From UBA1443 sp964445745 (lineage in GTDB: Bacteria; Omnitrophota; Omnitrophia; Omnitrophales; Aquincolibacteriaceae), in assembly GCA_964445745.1 (NCBI GenBank), contig CAYULU010000024.1:1-28032 (forward strand): a stretch of DNA of 28,032 bases, written 5' to 3'. A program made the translations under genes and the position numbers. The notes beneath the pieces were generated by a model. That model was given only the letters and a program-made list of their open reading frames with translations. It did no database searches and was not told the DNA's origin. How positions within the stretch are numbered: the stretch's first letter is position 1; every line of letters starts with the position of its first letter. Below, piece after piece: positions 7,679-17,643 of this stretch.

Positions 7679-7716
7679 TTCAGGCAATAATTGTTCGAAT
7701 TTAATGGGCGGTGTAC

Positions 7717-7799
7717 TAGAGGCGGTTTCACAAGTATTTTCAACCCGTTGTTTCTCAAGGGGTTGAAAAATGCAAAAGGGACTTATGAAACCGCTTCTA
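7717..7799 (-). repeat. 83-bp palindromic element, copy 2 (inverted relative to copy 1)
   Basis: Read on the minus strand, this is identical in length to 42-124 and differs at only two bases. Both lie in the central stem and restore the pair: C-G in copy 1, T-A here (stem 7737-7746 TTTTCAACCC with 7760-7769 GGGTTGAAAA). The outer arms TAGAGGCGGTTTCACAAGT and ACTTATGAAACCGCTTCTA are as in copy 1. It ends 67 bp before the FMN-reductase start codon. Confidence 0.88.
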
Positions 7800-7866
7800 G
7801 AATATAAACAATTGGGAGGACGAATTATTCCTCTGACCCATCGAGGAAACTAAAGGAGCTTTCGTC

Positions 7867-8427
7867 ATGGATCAAACAAACATTGCTGTTTTTATCGGAA
7901 GTCTTCGCAGGGGATCTTTTAGCCGGAAGGTGGCGGAGGGGCTTAAGGCGGTGGCTCCGGAATCAGTTCATCTGACCATTGTTGAAATCGGAGGACTGCC
8001 CATCTATAACCAGGATTTTGATGATGATCCGCCTGTCGAGTATACCCGGTTTCGAGATGTGATAAAAAATTTTGACGGGGGTTTATTCGTGAGCCCCGAA
8101 TATAACCGTTCTGTCCCGGCCGTTTTAAAAAATGCCATCGACGTAGGGTCACGTCCTTACGGACAAAGCGTGTGGAACGGAAAACCCGGCGCGGTGATTA
8201 CGTTATCTCCGGGGGCGATCGGGGGATACGGCGCCAATCAACACTTGCGTCAATCGCTGATGGTGCTTAATGTTCCCGTGATGCCTCAGCCGGAAGCCTA
8301 CCTCGGAAATATCGCGGCTCTTTTTGACGAAGAAGACGGTTTGAACCAACCTGCTCGGGAACTACTGACCCCGTTTATGCAAGCCTTTGCGACGTGGGTT
8401 TCCCATCATCGGTCTCCGAGAAAATAA
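7867..8427 (+). CDS. NADPH-dependent FMN reductase (ChrR/AzoR-like flavodoxin-fold quinone/chromate reductase)
   Basis: This is a soluble flavoprotein that transfers two electrons from NAD(P)H to quinones, azo dyes or metal oxyanions. GSLRRGSFSRKVA (residues 11-23) is the FMN phosphate-binding loop, and SPEYNRSVPAVLKNAID (from residue 76) is the hallmark second flavin motif. A GGYGANQHLRQSL stretch matches the dimer/flavin region. At 186 aa it has the normal family length. ATG 7867 has AAAGGAG at 7853-7859, about 7 nt upstream. It stands alone on the plus strand between a palindrome-bearing leader and ndvB. The natural substrate cannot be read from sequence; ChrR-type quinone protection is the likeliest role. 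Confidence 0.88.
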   Translation: MDQTNIAVFIGSLRRGSFSRKVAEGLKAVAPESVHLTIVEIGGLPIYNQDFDDDPPVEYTRFRDVIKNFDGGLFVSPEYNRSVPAVLKNAIDVGSRPYGQSVWNGKPGAVITLSPGAIGGYGANQHLRQSLMVLNVPVMPQPEAYLGNIAALFDEEDGLNQPARELLTPFMQAFATWVSHHRSPRK

Positions 8428-8598
8428 AAAAAATAGCAAACCGTTACAAACGCAAGGTGATAGCTGTCATTTATTTTTTTTCTCCTTCCCAAGCAAATAG
8501 GATCTGGTTTTAAGATTAAGAAAAGTCTTGCTCGCAATCTCAGCCTTTGATTCACGTATGGTTCTCTCCCTAAAAAAAATTAAAAAGTGAGGATCTGG

Positions 8599-8626
8599 CC
8601 GACAATATATCTTTTTGTCGTATAAT
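8599..8626 (+). promoter_or_regulatory. sigma70-type promoter of ndvB
   Basis: CCGACA at 8599-8604, a 16-nt spacer and TATAAT at 8621-8626 precede the ndvB ATG by 50 nt. The A-rich AAAAAAGGAG just before 8677 supplies the ribosome binding site. Confidence 0.5.
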
Positions 8627-8676
8627 GCCTCATAAAGTTCAATCGATGCATTTAAGAGAGGACGGAAAAAAGGAGC

Positions 8677-11600
8677 ATGGGATTGCGTTTAAAGTTTCTC
8701 AATTCTTACATCACCTCCCTTCAAATGAGGGTGGGTTTATTCGGGGGCCGGACGAAGAGGGTTGAAGAACAGCCTCTTCGGGCCGAGCTTTTTAGCATTG
8801 AACAGTTCAAGGTTTATGCAAAAACCCTGGCTCAAAAACATCCGGTCAGCTACCGTCGAGGGCAGAACCAGCTTTTACTCCGCTTAAAAGAAAATGAAAA
8901 AATCCTTTCCGAGATCCATGAACTTCTCAACGAAACCGGAAAATCAAAACGAAGAATTTCACCGGCCGGGGAATGGATCCTGGATAATTTTTACCTCATT
9001 GAAGAACAGATAAGACTTGCCCGAAAATATCTTCCCGAAAGTTATATTCGCGAACTCCCGCACCTTACCCAGGGCCCGCTTGCCGGTTGCCCGCGTGTGT
9101 ACGAGATTGCCATGGAGCTGGTATCTCACGGGGACGGCCGTCTGGATGCTCGCGGCCTCACGGAGTTTGTGGATTCCTATCAAACGGTCAGTCCTCTAAA
9201 AATGGGGGAATTGTGGGCGGTCCCCATTATGTTGCGACTCGCGCTCATTGAAAATCTTCGGCGTGTTTCGTCCCGGCTGATCGTCTCACAAAGGGAACGG
9301 GACAAGGCTGAATACTGGGCGACTCGCATTCTTGAAGTGTCGGCCAAAGATGCGGATGGCGTGATTCGTGAAATCGCGGCGATGGCCAAAGGAAACCTGC
9401 CGCTTTCCGAAGCTTTTGTCGCCGAATTTACACGACGATTGCATGGTCAAAGCCAGGCACTCAATCTTCCTTTCGCCTGGCTTGAGAGAAAGCTCGCCGA
9501 ACAGGGCGAGACCCTCGACCGGATTATCCGGGCGACCAGCCAAAAACAAGCGGCCGACCAGGTTTCAATCGCGAACACGATCGGCAGTCTTCGCCTTCTC
9601 GAAACGACCGACTGGCATGATTTTGTCGAGGCACTCAGCGTTGTGGAAAAAGTTTTGCGGCGGGATCCGTCGGGCGATTATCCGCGAATGTCTTTTGCGA
9701 CCCGTGACCGTTACCGGCATATCATCGAAAAGCTTTCTCAAAAGAGCCGCAGGGGAGAGGCTGATGTGGCGGCACTTGCGGTCCGGTGTGCCCAGGCAGT
9801 TAAGGAGAATCAGGGTCCCGGGGCCGTGGCCGCTCACGTGGGTTTTTACCTGATGGATCGCGGTCTTGAAATATTTTACCGCGAACTCCGCCTCCGACTT
9901 TCTTTCCGTCAGCATCTTCAGGCGAAAAAAACTTTTGGGCCGTCCGTCTTGTATTTTGGAAGTATCCTGTTTTTAACATGGACCGCCACTGCCGGTATCC
10001 TGTTCTGGCTGGGTGTCACCGGCGGCATCAGTAGCGGCGCATGGCTTTTTTTCGTCGGAGGATTGCTGTTATTTCCGGTGAGCCAGACGATGATTTCACT
10101 CGTCAACTGGTTTTCCACCATGCTGGTCAGTCCCCGGAATCTTCCCCGAATGGATTTTTCAGAAGGGATTCCCGCCTACGCACATACGCTCGCCGTGGTC
10201 CCCTGCATGTTGAATAACACACCGACCATTGCGGCCCTCCTCGAGAGTCTTGAGGTTCGTTACCTCGCCAATATTGACGCGAATGTAGATTTTGCGCTAT
10301 TGACGGATTTTTGTGATTCGTCTCAGGAGACGACCCCTGAAGATGATGCACTGCTTGCGCAAGTGACCGAGGGAATCGAACGGTTGAATTACAAGTATCG
10401 ACGACACAAGGACCATGTTTTTTATCTCCTTCACCGGCCCCGGCGGTGGAATGAAAGAGAAAAAATCTGGATGGGGTATGAGCGGAAACGCGGGAAACTG
10501 GGAGATTTGAACGCATTTCTTCGCGGAACCGGGGAGGACCGGTTCAGTGTCATTCTTGGGGATCCTCAAAAACTGCAGAGTGTGAAATACGTAATCACCC
10601 TGGACGCGGATACCCGAATGCCGCGTAATGCAGCGCGGGACCTTGTGGGAGTGATTGCCCATCCGTTGAATCGGCCGGTTTACGATGAGACAAAGAAGCG
10701 GGTGGTTTCGGGATACGGAATTCTCCAGCCCCGGGTGGAGCCCAGTTATCCCGGAGAAACGCCGTCGCTTTTTGTGAGGATTTTTGGCGGTGAACACGGA
10801 ATTGATCCTTATACCAAAGCGGTCTCCGATGTTTACCAGGATTTGTTTTTTGAGGGGTCTTTTATCGGGAAAGGGCTCTACGATGTTGATGCCTTTGAAA
10901 AATCCATGAAAGGCTGTTTCCCGGAGAACTTGATACTGAGTCATGATCTCCTGGAAGGGTGTTACGCCCGGTCGGGGCTTGTGACGGACGTCCAGTTTTA
11001 CGAGGAGCATCCTTCGGGATATCTTAAAGACTCGAGCCGAAGGCATCGCTGGATCCGCGGGGACTGGCAAATTGTCCCATGGCTTTTTTCCAAAGTTCCC
11101 GGCGCGAAGGGCTCGAAAGAAACCAACCCGCTCTCTTTCCTGGCTCAGTGGAAAATTGCGGACAACCTTCGCCGCAGTCTTGTCGCTCCCGCCACGGTTT
11201 TGCTTTTTGTTTTAGGGGGAATTTTGTTTCGATCGTCCTGGATAGGGTCCGCTTCGGTCGTGGTCCTTCTCGGTCTGCCTCTTTTGCCGATGTCTCTTGC
11301 GGAGGCCGTCAGGAAACGTTCGGACCTGACCTTTAAAAGTCATTTCGCGCTCGTCGGTGCTTCCTTCAATAAAAACATAATCCGGTTCTTTTTTTCTCTG
11401 GCATTTTTACTTCACGAGGCCTTTTATTCGCTCGATGCGATCTTGAGGACTTTGTGGAGAATGGTCGTATCGCGGAAGCGTTTGCTGGAATGGAGGACGT
11501 TTCTTGAGGCGGAAGCCTTTCTCCCCCATCATATCGCCGGTTGCTACCGAAGCATGCTACTTGTGCCTGTTGCCGCGTTTTTCATGTTCGTCTTTTTCCC

Positions 11601-14600
11601 ACGGATTTTCCCGGTGTTTGACGGGATTGCTCTGTCCCTTTTCATTGTCTGGTTTTTTTCTCCCGCGGTGGCTTATGTCATCAGTCAGCCTTCGTCTCCC
11701 CGGAAGATTTTGCTTTCCCCAAAACAGCTTTCTTTTTTACGTGTGATGGCCCGGCGGACGTGGGCGTTTTTTGAAAATTTTGTTACGGAAAAAGATCATT
11801 GGTTGCCGCCCGACAATTATCAGGAAGAGCCCGTGAGTACGGTCGCGCACCGGACTTCTCCCACGAATATCGGGATTGCACTTTTGGCGAACTTGACGGC
11901 GTATGATTTTGGTTATGTCTCGATGGGGATGATGTTTAACCGGACGGAAAAAACATTTGATACCCTGAACCTGATGGAAAAATTCAGGGGCCACTTTTAC
12001 AACTGGTACGATACTGAAACTCTCAGGCCGCTTGCCCCGCTTTATGTTTCCTCGGTGGACAGTGGGAATCTGGCCGGGCATTTGGTGGTCCTTCGCTCCG
12101 GGCTTATGGAGATGAACTCCCACAAAATTGTTTCACCCGGGATTTTTGACGGGCTTTGGGATACGCTCGAGGTGCTCCGGCAAAGTGTTGCCACATTTGA
12201 GAAAAACCGGAAGGGTCACGTGACGGAGTCCCTGCGAAAAATTTCCGAAAAAATAAAACAGTTCCAGGAAAAGAGAAAGTCCTCTCCCGTCTGTCTTTCC
12301 GAGATCCATACGCTTTTACGTCAGCTTTCTACCGATGTTTCCAAGGCCCTTTCGGGTCTGGATCCCAAGCGTTCTGAAAAAATCAAAAAGTGGGGCCGCG
12401 CTTTTGAACGGCAGTGTTATGACTTTCTGGAAGACATGTCTTTCATTGCCCCCTGGATCCTGCTTGCTCCGGAAATGCCGGGGATGTGGGACTCGGAAGA
12501 TGAAAAACAGCAAACACGGCTTGTGCGACTGCAGGAGTCGTTGAGGGCGCTTGATGAAATTCCGGTGCTTGGGGAAGTGGCCAGACTTGAGCAAAAAATG
12601 GTTCCGCTTATCGAGGAGATTGTGGAAGGGATGACAGATTCGGAGGAAGTCTCGAAGCGGGCGCGCGAATGGTTTCTGAAACTCCGGGATTCAATTCGGG
12701 AAGCCGGAACCCGATCCGCTGAGAGGATCAAGGCAATCGATTACATTGTGCTCCGGTGCAGTGAGGTTTCAGCGATCGAATACGAATTCCTTTACGATAA
12801 AAACTCGCACCTCCTTTCGATTGGTTACAACGTTAGCGAACACAAAATAGATCGGGGATGTTATGACCTTTTGGCCTCTGAAGCGCGACTTTGCAGTTTT
12901 GTCGCGATTGCGCAGGGGAGAATGCCCCAGGAGCACTGGTTCAAACTGGGTCGGCTGATTTCAAAAACGGACGGAGACCCTGTCCTGGTTTCCTGGGGCG
13001 GTTCGATGTTCGAGTATCTCATGCCTCTTCTGGTGATGCCGACGTATGAAGGGAGTTTGCTGGACAGGACGTACAAGGCTGTGGTGAGCGGACAAATGAG
13101 TTACGCGGCCAAGAACAATATCCCATGGGGCATTTCCGAGTCAGGTTATAACAAGGTGGACGCAAACATGGTTTATCAGTATCACTCCTTTGGTGTCCCC
13201 GATATGGGTTTCAAGCGCGGACTTGCCGAGGACCTGGTTGTCGCACCCTATGCTTCCATGCTGGCGCTGATGATCGAGCCCGAAAAGGCTTGTGCCAATC
13301 TTGAACGCTTGATCTCGGAAGGGGCCGGAGGAAATTATGGATTTTATGAGGCGATCGATTATACGCCCGCCCGGCTGGCGCCGGACGAGGCAAGGGCCGT
13401 GGTTTGCTCTTATATGGCACACCATCAAGGTATGAGTTTGCTATCGCTCGCCTATGTGCTCCTGGATCGCCCCATGCAGAGGCGTTTTCTTGCGGAACCC
13501 ATGTTTAAATCTACCGAACTTCTTCTCCAGGAGAAAATTCCGGTGGCAGAACCTTTCCTCTATGATTTTGAGGTTACCGGAATGCTCCGGAAATTTGGAG
13601 ACCGGGAAACACTTTTGCGTGTGTTCACGACCTCGCAGACACCGGTTCCTGAAGTCCACCCGCTTTCGAACGGCCGATATCATGTGATGGTGACCAATGC
13701 CGGAGGAGGATACAGCCGATGGCAGAATATGGCGGTAACCCGCTGGAGTGAAGACGCTGCCTTGGACAACCAGGGAACCTTCATTTATTTCCGGGATGTG
13801 GAGTCCGGGCAATTTTGGTCCGCGGCGTATCAGCCGACCCGTAAAAAACCCAAATTTTATGAGGCCCTTTTCTCCCAAGCTTGGGTGGAATTCAAACGGC
13901 AGGATCACAAGATCGATACACATACCGAGATCGCGGTTTCTCCGGAAGATGATATGGAGCTCCGGCGCGTAACGATCACCAATCGCTCCCACAATCGGCG
14001 GGTGATTGAGGTGACTAGCTATGCTGAAGTGGTTTTGAATGATGGCGCAAGTGATCAGGCGCACCGTGCCTTCAGCAATCTTTTTGTGGAAACGGAAATT
14101 ATCAGGTCGCATCAGGCCGTTCTCTGCCGTCGTCGCCCCCGATCCGACAAGGAAAATTTTCCTCTCCTGTTGCATCTCATGGCGGTCCACGGAGACGCGG
14201 TGGTGGGGGCTTCTTATGAAACCGACCGGAGTCGATTTATAGGCCGGGGACGTACCGCGGCCTATCCCGTAGCCATGGAGAATCGAGGCCTGCTCTCCGG
14301 CAGTGAAGGTCCGGTTCTTGACCCGATAGTTGCGATACGCAGTCGGGTTGAGCTGGGACCGGACGAATCCGCCGTTGTTGATTATGTGACCGGGATTTGT
14401 GAAAGCCGGGAGGCCGCCCACGGATTGATGGAAAAGTACAGGGACCGGAATTTGGCGGACCGTGTTTTTAATCTGGCGTGGACTCACGGGCAGGTGGCTT
14501 TACAGCAGATTAATTCCACTGAATCTGCGGCCCAACTGTACGGACGTCTGGCGAGCGCAATTCTTTATGCGAATCCTTCATGGCGAGCGAGCGCGAGTAT

Positions 14601-17475
14601 TTTAAGACGGAATATGAGGGGTCAGCCGGATCTTTGGGGGTACAGCATCTCCGGGGATCTTCCGATTGTTCTCGTCCGGATTGAAAACCAGGACAATATC
14701 GATCTTGTGGTGCAGATGATCCAGGCCCACGCCTACTGGCGGTTGAAGGGACTGATTGTGGATCTTGTGATCTGGAATGAGGACAGTTCCGTTTATCGTG
14801 ATTCTCTCGGCGAAAGGATCAGTGGTTTGATTGCGGCCGCGAACGAGGGGAAAACAGACCCCAAGGGCAGTATTTTTATGAGGCGGTCCGACCAGATGTC
14901 GGAAGAAGACCGGATTCTTATCCAAACAGTGGCGCGGATTATTATTTCGGATCGCGGGGGCACTCTGGCGGAACAGCTGAACGATATGACGCAACCTAAA
15001 GTGAACCCCCTTCCGTTTGTTCCAACCCGCCGGGAAGATTCCGGTGAGAACGATCCGGAAATTGGAGAGCGTTCGGATCTGGCCTTCTTTAACGGTTTGG
15101 GAGGGTTTACCTGGGACGGACGGGAATATGTCATCACGACGTCCCGCGCGAAGAGGACGCCTGCGCCGTGGGTCAATGTGCTCGCGAATCCGAATTTTGG
15201 TACCGTGATTTCTGAAAGCGGAAACGCCTACACCTGGAGCGAGAATGCCCACGAGTTCCGGCTGACTCCGTGGAAAAACGATTCGGTTACGGATGCTTCG
15301 GGAGAGGCCTTTTATATTCGTGACGAAGAAACCGGGAGGTTCTGGTCTCCGACCCCGCTTCCCGCTTCGGGGAAAACGCGCTATGTTTCGCGGCATGGGT
15401 TTGGATACAGTGTTTTTGAACATCTTGAAAGCGGAATTTTTTCGGAATTGACCGTCTTTGTTTCGCTCGAGAACAGCATCAAGTTTTCGGTTCTGAAAAT
15501 CCGGAATCTGTCCGGACGACGAAGGCATCTTTCTGCGGTTGCGTACTGCGATCTGGTTCTGGGAACGTTCCGGGACAAGTACCATATGCATATAGTGACA
15601 GAGGTTGATCCTAAAAGCGGCGCTCTTCTTGCCCGTAATCCTTATAACAAGGAGTTCCCGGGGCGGGTTGTTTTTCTGGATGTCAATGAACCGACCCGTT
15701 TTGTGAGCGGTGACCGGATTGAATTTATCGGAAGAAACGGGACGCTAGAGTCGCCTTCTGCGATGCACCGGGACAGGCTTTCCGGCAAAGTGGGTGCGGG
15801 GATTGATCCGTGCGTCGCCGCACAGGTTAAATTTGAAATCGAGGAGGGACAGGAAAAAGAGATTCTCTTTACCCTGGGTTCGGGCAAAACCCTGGATGAG
15901 GCCCGGGAGCTTCTCCGGCGTTTTAGCGGTTTGGATTCAGCCCGCCAGGAACTCGAAGCAATTTGGGAGTATTGGAAACGGACCCTCGGAGTGGTGTATG
16001 CGGAAACGCCCGACCTTTCCGCGAATTTTCTCGTGAACGGCTGGCTCCAGTATCAGGTCATGAGCTGTCGGTTGTGGGGGCGGAGCGGCTATTATCAGTC
16101 AGGCGGGGCTTTTGGTTTTCGTGATCAACTGCAGGACGTCATGGCCCTTATCCATTCAAAACCGGAACTGGTTCGTGAAAAACTGCTGACTTTTGCCGCG
16201 CATCAATTTGTGGAAGGAGACGTCCAGCACTGGTGGCATCCTCCCACGGGGCGCGGGGTCCGGAGCCGCTGTTCGGATGATTATTTATGGCTCCCGCTCG
16301 TCACTTGCTTATATGTCGATGAGATCGGGGATACGGGAGTGCTTGATGAGAAGGTCGGATTCCTGACGGGACCTTTGGTGAGGCCGGATGAAGAGTCTTA
16401 TTATGATCGACCGCGGATCTCGGCGCAGGTCGGGACTTTGTATGAACATTGTGTTCTTAGCGTCAAGAGGGGGTTGAATTTCGGGGAGCACGGATTGCCC
16501 CTGATGGGGACCGGGGACTGGAACGACGGAATGAACTGGGTTGGTTACGAGGGAAAAGGGGAAAGTGTCTGGCTTGCCTTTTTCCTTTGCACCATTCTCA
16601 AATCGATGGCGGGTTTGGCGGCGCGCTACGGAGACCACGTGTTTTCCGGGTTGTGCGGTGAGGAGGCTGTAAAACTTATCCGAAATATCGAGGCTCATGC
16701 CTGGGACGGTGAATGGTATCGGCGGGCCTATTTTGACAGCGGGGATCCGCTCGGTTCCGCTTCGAACCTTGAATGCCGGATCGATTCAATTCCGCAATCC
16801 TGGTCGGTTCTTTCAGGTGCGGCCCAGTCCGAAAGGGCGAAAAAATCGATGGGGCAGGTGTATCAACAGCTCGTTGACAGGAAACATGCCCTGGTCAAAT
16901 TATTTGATCCTCCCTTTGACAAGGCAGTTCCCAACCCTGGGTATATCAAAGGCTATGTGCCGGGCGTCAGGGAAAACGGAGGTCAGTATACGCATGCCGC
17001 AGTTTGGGCCGCCATTGCATTTGCAGTACTCGGAGACAAAAAACGGGCCTGGGAAGTAATGAATATGATCAATCCCGTGAGACATTCGGATACCCCGGAG
17101 AAGTGCGCTGTCTACAGAACCGAGCCTTTTGTGATGCCGGCCGATGTTTATGCGTCAGCGGATTTGGCGGGGCGAGGCGGATGGACCTGGTATACCGGCT
17201 CCGCATCCTGGATGTATCAGCTGATCGTCAAATATTTGCTCGGGATTCGCCTGAAAGTAGACCGGCTTTATTTTGAACCGTGTCTTCCGTCAGAGTGGTC
17301 GTCCTGGAAGATCCATTATCGGTACCGCGAAACTTTCTATCATGTCACGTTTCTTCGTTCGGGGGCTTCGGATCGGGTCGTGTCCGTTGTCGTGGACGGT
17401 GTTGAGCAGGAAGAAAAGGCCATCCGGCTTGTCGATGACCGGATTGAGCATTCGGCGGAAGTAAAGATTGGCTGA
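8677..17475 (+). CDS. ndvB: cyclic beta-1,2-glucan synthase (NdvB/ChvB/Cgs type, GT84 + GH94)
   Basis: This giant inner-membrane enzyme makes, and phosphorolytically trims, beta-1,2-glucan from UDP-glucose. The order is: N-terminal region (1-420), TM pair (about 424-475), GT84 glycosyltransferase with LDADT at 642-646 and RRHRWIRGDW at 788-797, further TM segments (about 835-1000), glycoamylase-like domain from W1029 to beyond the HHQGMS motif (H1582/H1583), then two related GH94/GT36 beta-sandwich domains (from about 1640 and about 2137). The GH94 catalytic barrel carries GDWNDGMN, with D2614 and D2617 as the conserved acids. At 2932 aa it is close to rhizobial NdvB/ChvB and Brucella Cgs (about 2800-2870). 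All key motifs are intact and the frame is unbroken. No ndvA/chvA exporter lies nearby. In relatives the product works in periplasmic osmoadaptation and host interaction. Confidence 0.95.
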   Translation: MGLRLKFLNSYITSLQMRVGLFGGRTKRVEEQPLRAELFSIEQFKVYAKTLAQKHPVSYRRGQNQLLLRLKENEKILSEIHELLNETGKSKRRISPAGEWILDNFYLIEEQIRLARKYLPESYIRELPHLTQGPLAGCPRVYEIAMELVSHGDGRLDARGLTEFVDSYQTVSPLKMGELWAVPIMLRLALIENLRRVSSRLIVSQRERDKAEYWATRILEVSAKDADGVIREIAAMAKGNLPLSEAFVAEFTRRLHGQSQALNLPFAWLERKLAEQGETLDRIIRATSQKQAADQVSIANTIGSLRLLETTDWHDFVEALSVVEKVLRRDPSGDYPRMSFATRDRYRHIIEKLSQKSRRGEADVAALAVRCAQAVKENQGPGAVAAHVGFYLMDRGLEIFYRELRLRLSFRQHLQAKKTFGPSVLYFGSILFLTWTATAGILFWLGVTGGISSGAWLFFVGGLLLFPVSQTMISLVNWFSTMLVSPRNLPRMDFSEGIPAYAHTLAVVPCMLNNTPTIAALLESLEVRYLANIDANVDFALLTDFCDSSQETTPEDDALLAQVTEGIERLNYKYRRHKDHVFYLLHRPRRWNEREKIWMGYERKRGKLGDLNAFLRGTGEDRFSVILGDPQKLQSVKYVITLDADTRMPRNAARDLVGVIAHPLNRPVYDETKKRVVSGYGILQPRVEPSYPGETPSLFVRIFGGEHGIDPYTKAVSDVYQDLFFEGSFIGKGLYDVDAFEKSMKGCFPENLILSHDLLEGCYARSGLVTDVQFYEEHPSGYLKDSSRRHRWIRGDWQIVPWLFSKVPGAKGSKETNPLSFLAQWKIADNLRRSLVAPATVLLFVLGGILFRSSWIGSASVVVLLGLPLLPMSLAEAVRKRSDLTFKSHFALVGASFNKNIIRFFFSLAFLLHEAFYSLDAILRTLWRMVVSRKRLLEWRTFLEAEAFLPHHIAGCYRSMLLVPVAAFFMFVFFPRIFPVFDGIALSLFIVWFFSPAVAYVISQPSSPRKILLSPKQLSFLRVMARRTWAFFENFVTEKDHWLPPDNYQEEPVSTVAHRTSPTNIGIALLANLTAYDFGYVSMGMMFNRTEKTFDTLNLMEKFRGHFYNWYDTETLRPLAPLYVSSVDSGNLAGHLVVLRSGLMEMNSHKIVSPGIFDGLWDTLEVLRQSVATFEKNRKGHVTESLRKISEKIKQFQEKRKSSPVCLSEIHTLLRQLSTDVSKALSGLDPKRSEKIKKWGRAFERQCYDFLEDMSFIAPWILLAPEMPGMWDSEDEKQQTRLVRLQESLRALDEIPVLGEVARLEQKMVPLIEEIVEGMTDSEEVSKRAREWFLKLRDSIREAGTRSAERIKAIDYIVLRCSEVSAIEYEFLYDKNSHLLSIGYNVSEHKIDRGCYDLLASEARLCSFVAIAQGRMPQEHWFKLGRLISKTDGDPVLVSWGGSMFEYLMPLLVMPTYEGSLLDRTYKAVVSGQMSYAAKNNIPWGISESGYNKVDANMVYQYHSFGVPDMGFKRGLAEDLVVAPYASMLALMIEPEKACANLERLISEGAGGNYGFYEAIDYTPARLAPDEARAVVCSYMAHHQGMSLLSLAYVLLDRPMQRRFLAEPMFKSTELLLQEKIPVAEPFLYDFEVTGMLRKFGDRETLLRVFTTSQTPVPEVHPLSNGRYHVMVTNAGGGYSRWQNMAVTRWSEDAALDNQGTFIYFRDVESGQFWSAAYQPTRKKPKFYEALFSQAWVEFKRQDHKIDTHTEIAVSPEDDMELRRVTITNRSHNRRVIEVTSYAEVVLNDGASDQAHRAFSNLFVETEIIRSHQAVLCRRRPRSDKENFPLLLHLMAVHGDAVVGASYETDRSRFIGRGRTAAYPVAMENRGLLSGSEGPVLDPIVAIRSRVELGPDESAVVDYVTGICESREAAHGLMEKYRDRNLADRVFNLAWTHGQVALQQINSTESAAQLYGRLASAILYANPSWRASASILRRNMRGQPDLWGYSISGDLPIVLVRIENQDNIDLVVQMIQAHAYWRLKGLIVDLVIWNEDSSVYRDSLGERISGLIAAANEGKTDPKGSIFMRRSDQMSEEDRILIQTVARIIISDRGGTLAEQLNDMTQPKVNPLPFVPTRREDSGENDPEIGERSDLAFFNGLGGFTWDGREYVITTSRAKRTPAPWVNVLANPNFGTVISESGNAYTWSENAHEFRLTPWKNDSVTDASGEAFYIRDEETGRFWSPTPLPASGKTRYVSRHGFGYSVFEHLESGIFSELTVFVSLENSIKFSVLKIRNLSGRRRHLSAVAYCDLVLGTFRDKYHMHIVTEVDPKSGALLARNPYNKEFPGRVVFLDVNEPTRFVSGDRIEFIGRNGTLESPSAMHRDRLSGKVGAGIDPCVAAQVKFEIEEGQEKEILFTLGSGKTLDEARELLRRFSGLDSARQELEAIWEYWKRTLGVVYAETPDLSANFLVNGWLQYQVMSCRLWGRSGYYQSGGAFGFRDQLQDVMALIHSKPELVREKLLTFAAHQFVEGDVQHWWHPPTGRGVRSRCSDDYLWLPLVTCLYVDEIGDTGVLDEKVGFLTGPLVRPDEESYYDRPRISAQVGTLYEHCVLSVKRGLNFGEHGLPLMGTGDWNDGMNWVGYEGKGESVWLAFFLCTILKSMAGLAARYGDHVFSGLCGEEAVKLIRNIEAHAWDGEWYRRAYFDSGDPLGSASNLECRIDSIPQSWSVLSGAAQSERAKKSMGQVYQQLVDRKHALVKLFDPPFDKAVPNPGYIKGYVPGVRENGGQYTHAAVWAAIAFAVLGDKKRAWEVMNMINPVRHSDTPEKCAVYRTEPFVMPADVYASADLAGRGGWTWYTGSASWMYQLIVKYLLGIRLKVDRLYFEPCLPSEWSSWKIHYRYRETFYHVTFLRSGASDRVVSVVVDGVEQEEKAIRLVDDRIEHSAEVKIG

Positions 17476-17540
17476 CAATCAACAACGCTCGTCTTTGTCC
17501 GGTCGGGCATTTTAAATCGCCCAATTTTTGAATCCTAGGG

Positions 17541-17546
17541 TATAAT
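17541..17546 (+). promoter_or_regulatory. candidate -10 box of the radical SAM gene
   Basis: A perfect TATAAT in the context GGTATAATGCCC lies 148 nt before the radical SAM start and about 14 nt before palindrome copy 3. The palindrome would therefore lie in the transcribed leader. No convincing -35 box is seen. Confidence 0.4.
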
Positions 17547-17559
17547 GCCCCCTCCAGAT

Positions 17560-17643
17560 TCAAAACGGTTTCATATCCTTTAAGTTTCCAACCCCTCCTG
17601 ATAAGCATCGGAGTTGGCAGTATTTGTGAATCCGTCTCCTGTA
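17560..17643 (+). repeat. 83-bp palindromic element, diverged copy 3
   Basis: It has the same layout as 42-124 in the same orientation. ACGGTTTCAT at the left and GTGAATCCGTCTC at the right are remnants of the outer arms, and CCAACCCCTCC with GGAGTTGG forms the central hairpin. The sequence has drifted considerably, but both stems can still form. It ends about 50 bp before the radical SAM start codon. Confidence 0.6.

Noticed and set aside
13441..14487. 348-codon open frame on the minus strand inside ndvB, and similar long antisense frames
   Set aside because: They lie wholly within the intact glucan synthase frame, lack ribosome binding sites, and encode low-complexity basic sequence. They are codon-bias shadows.
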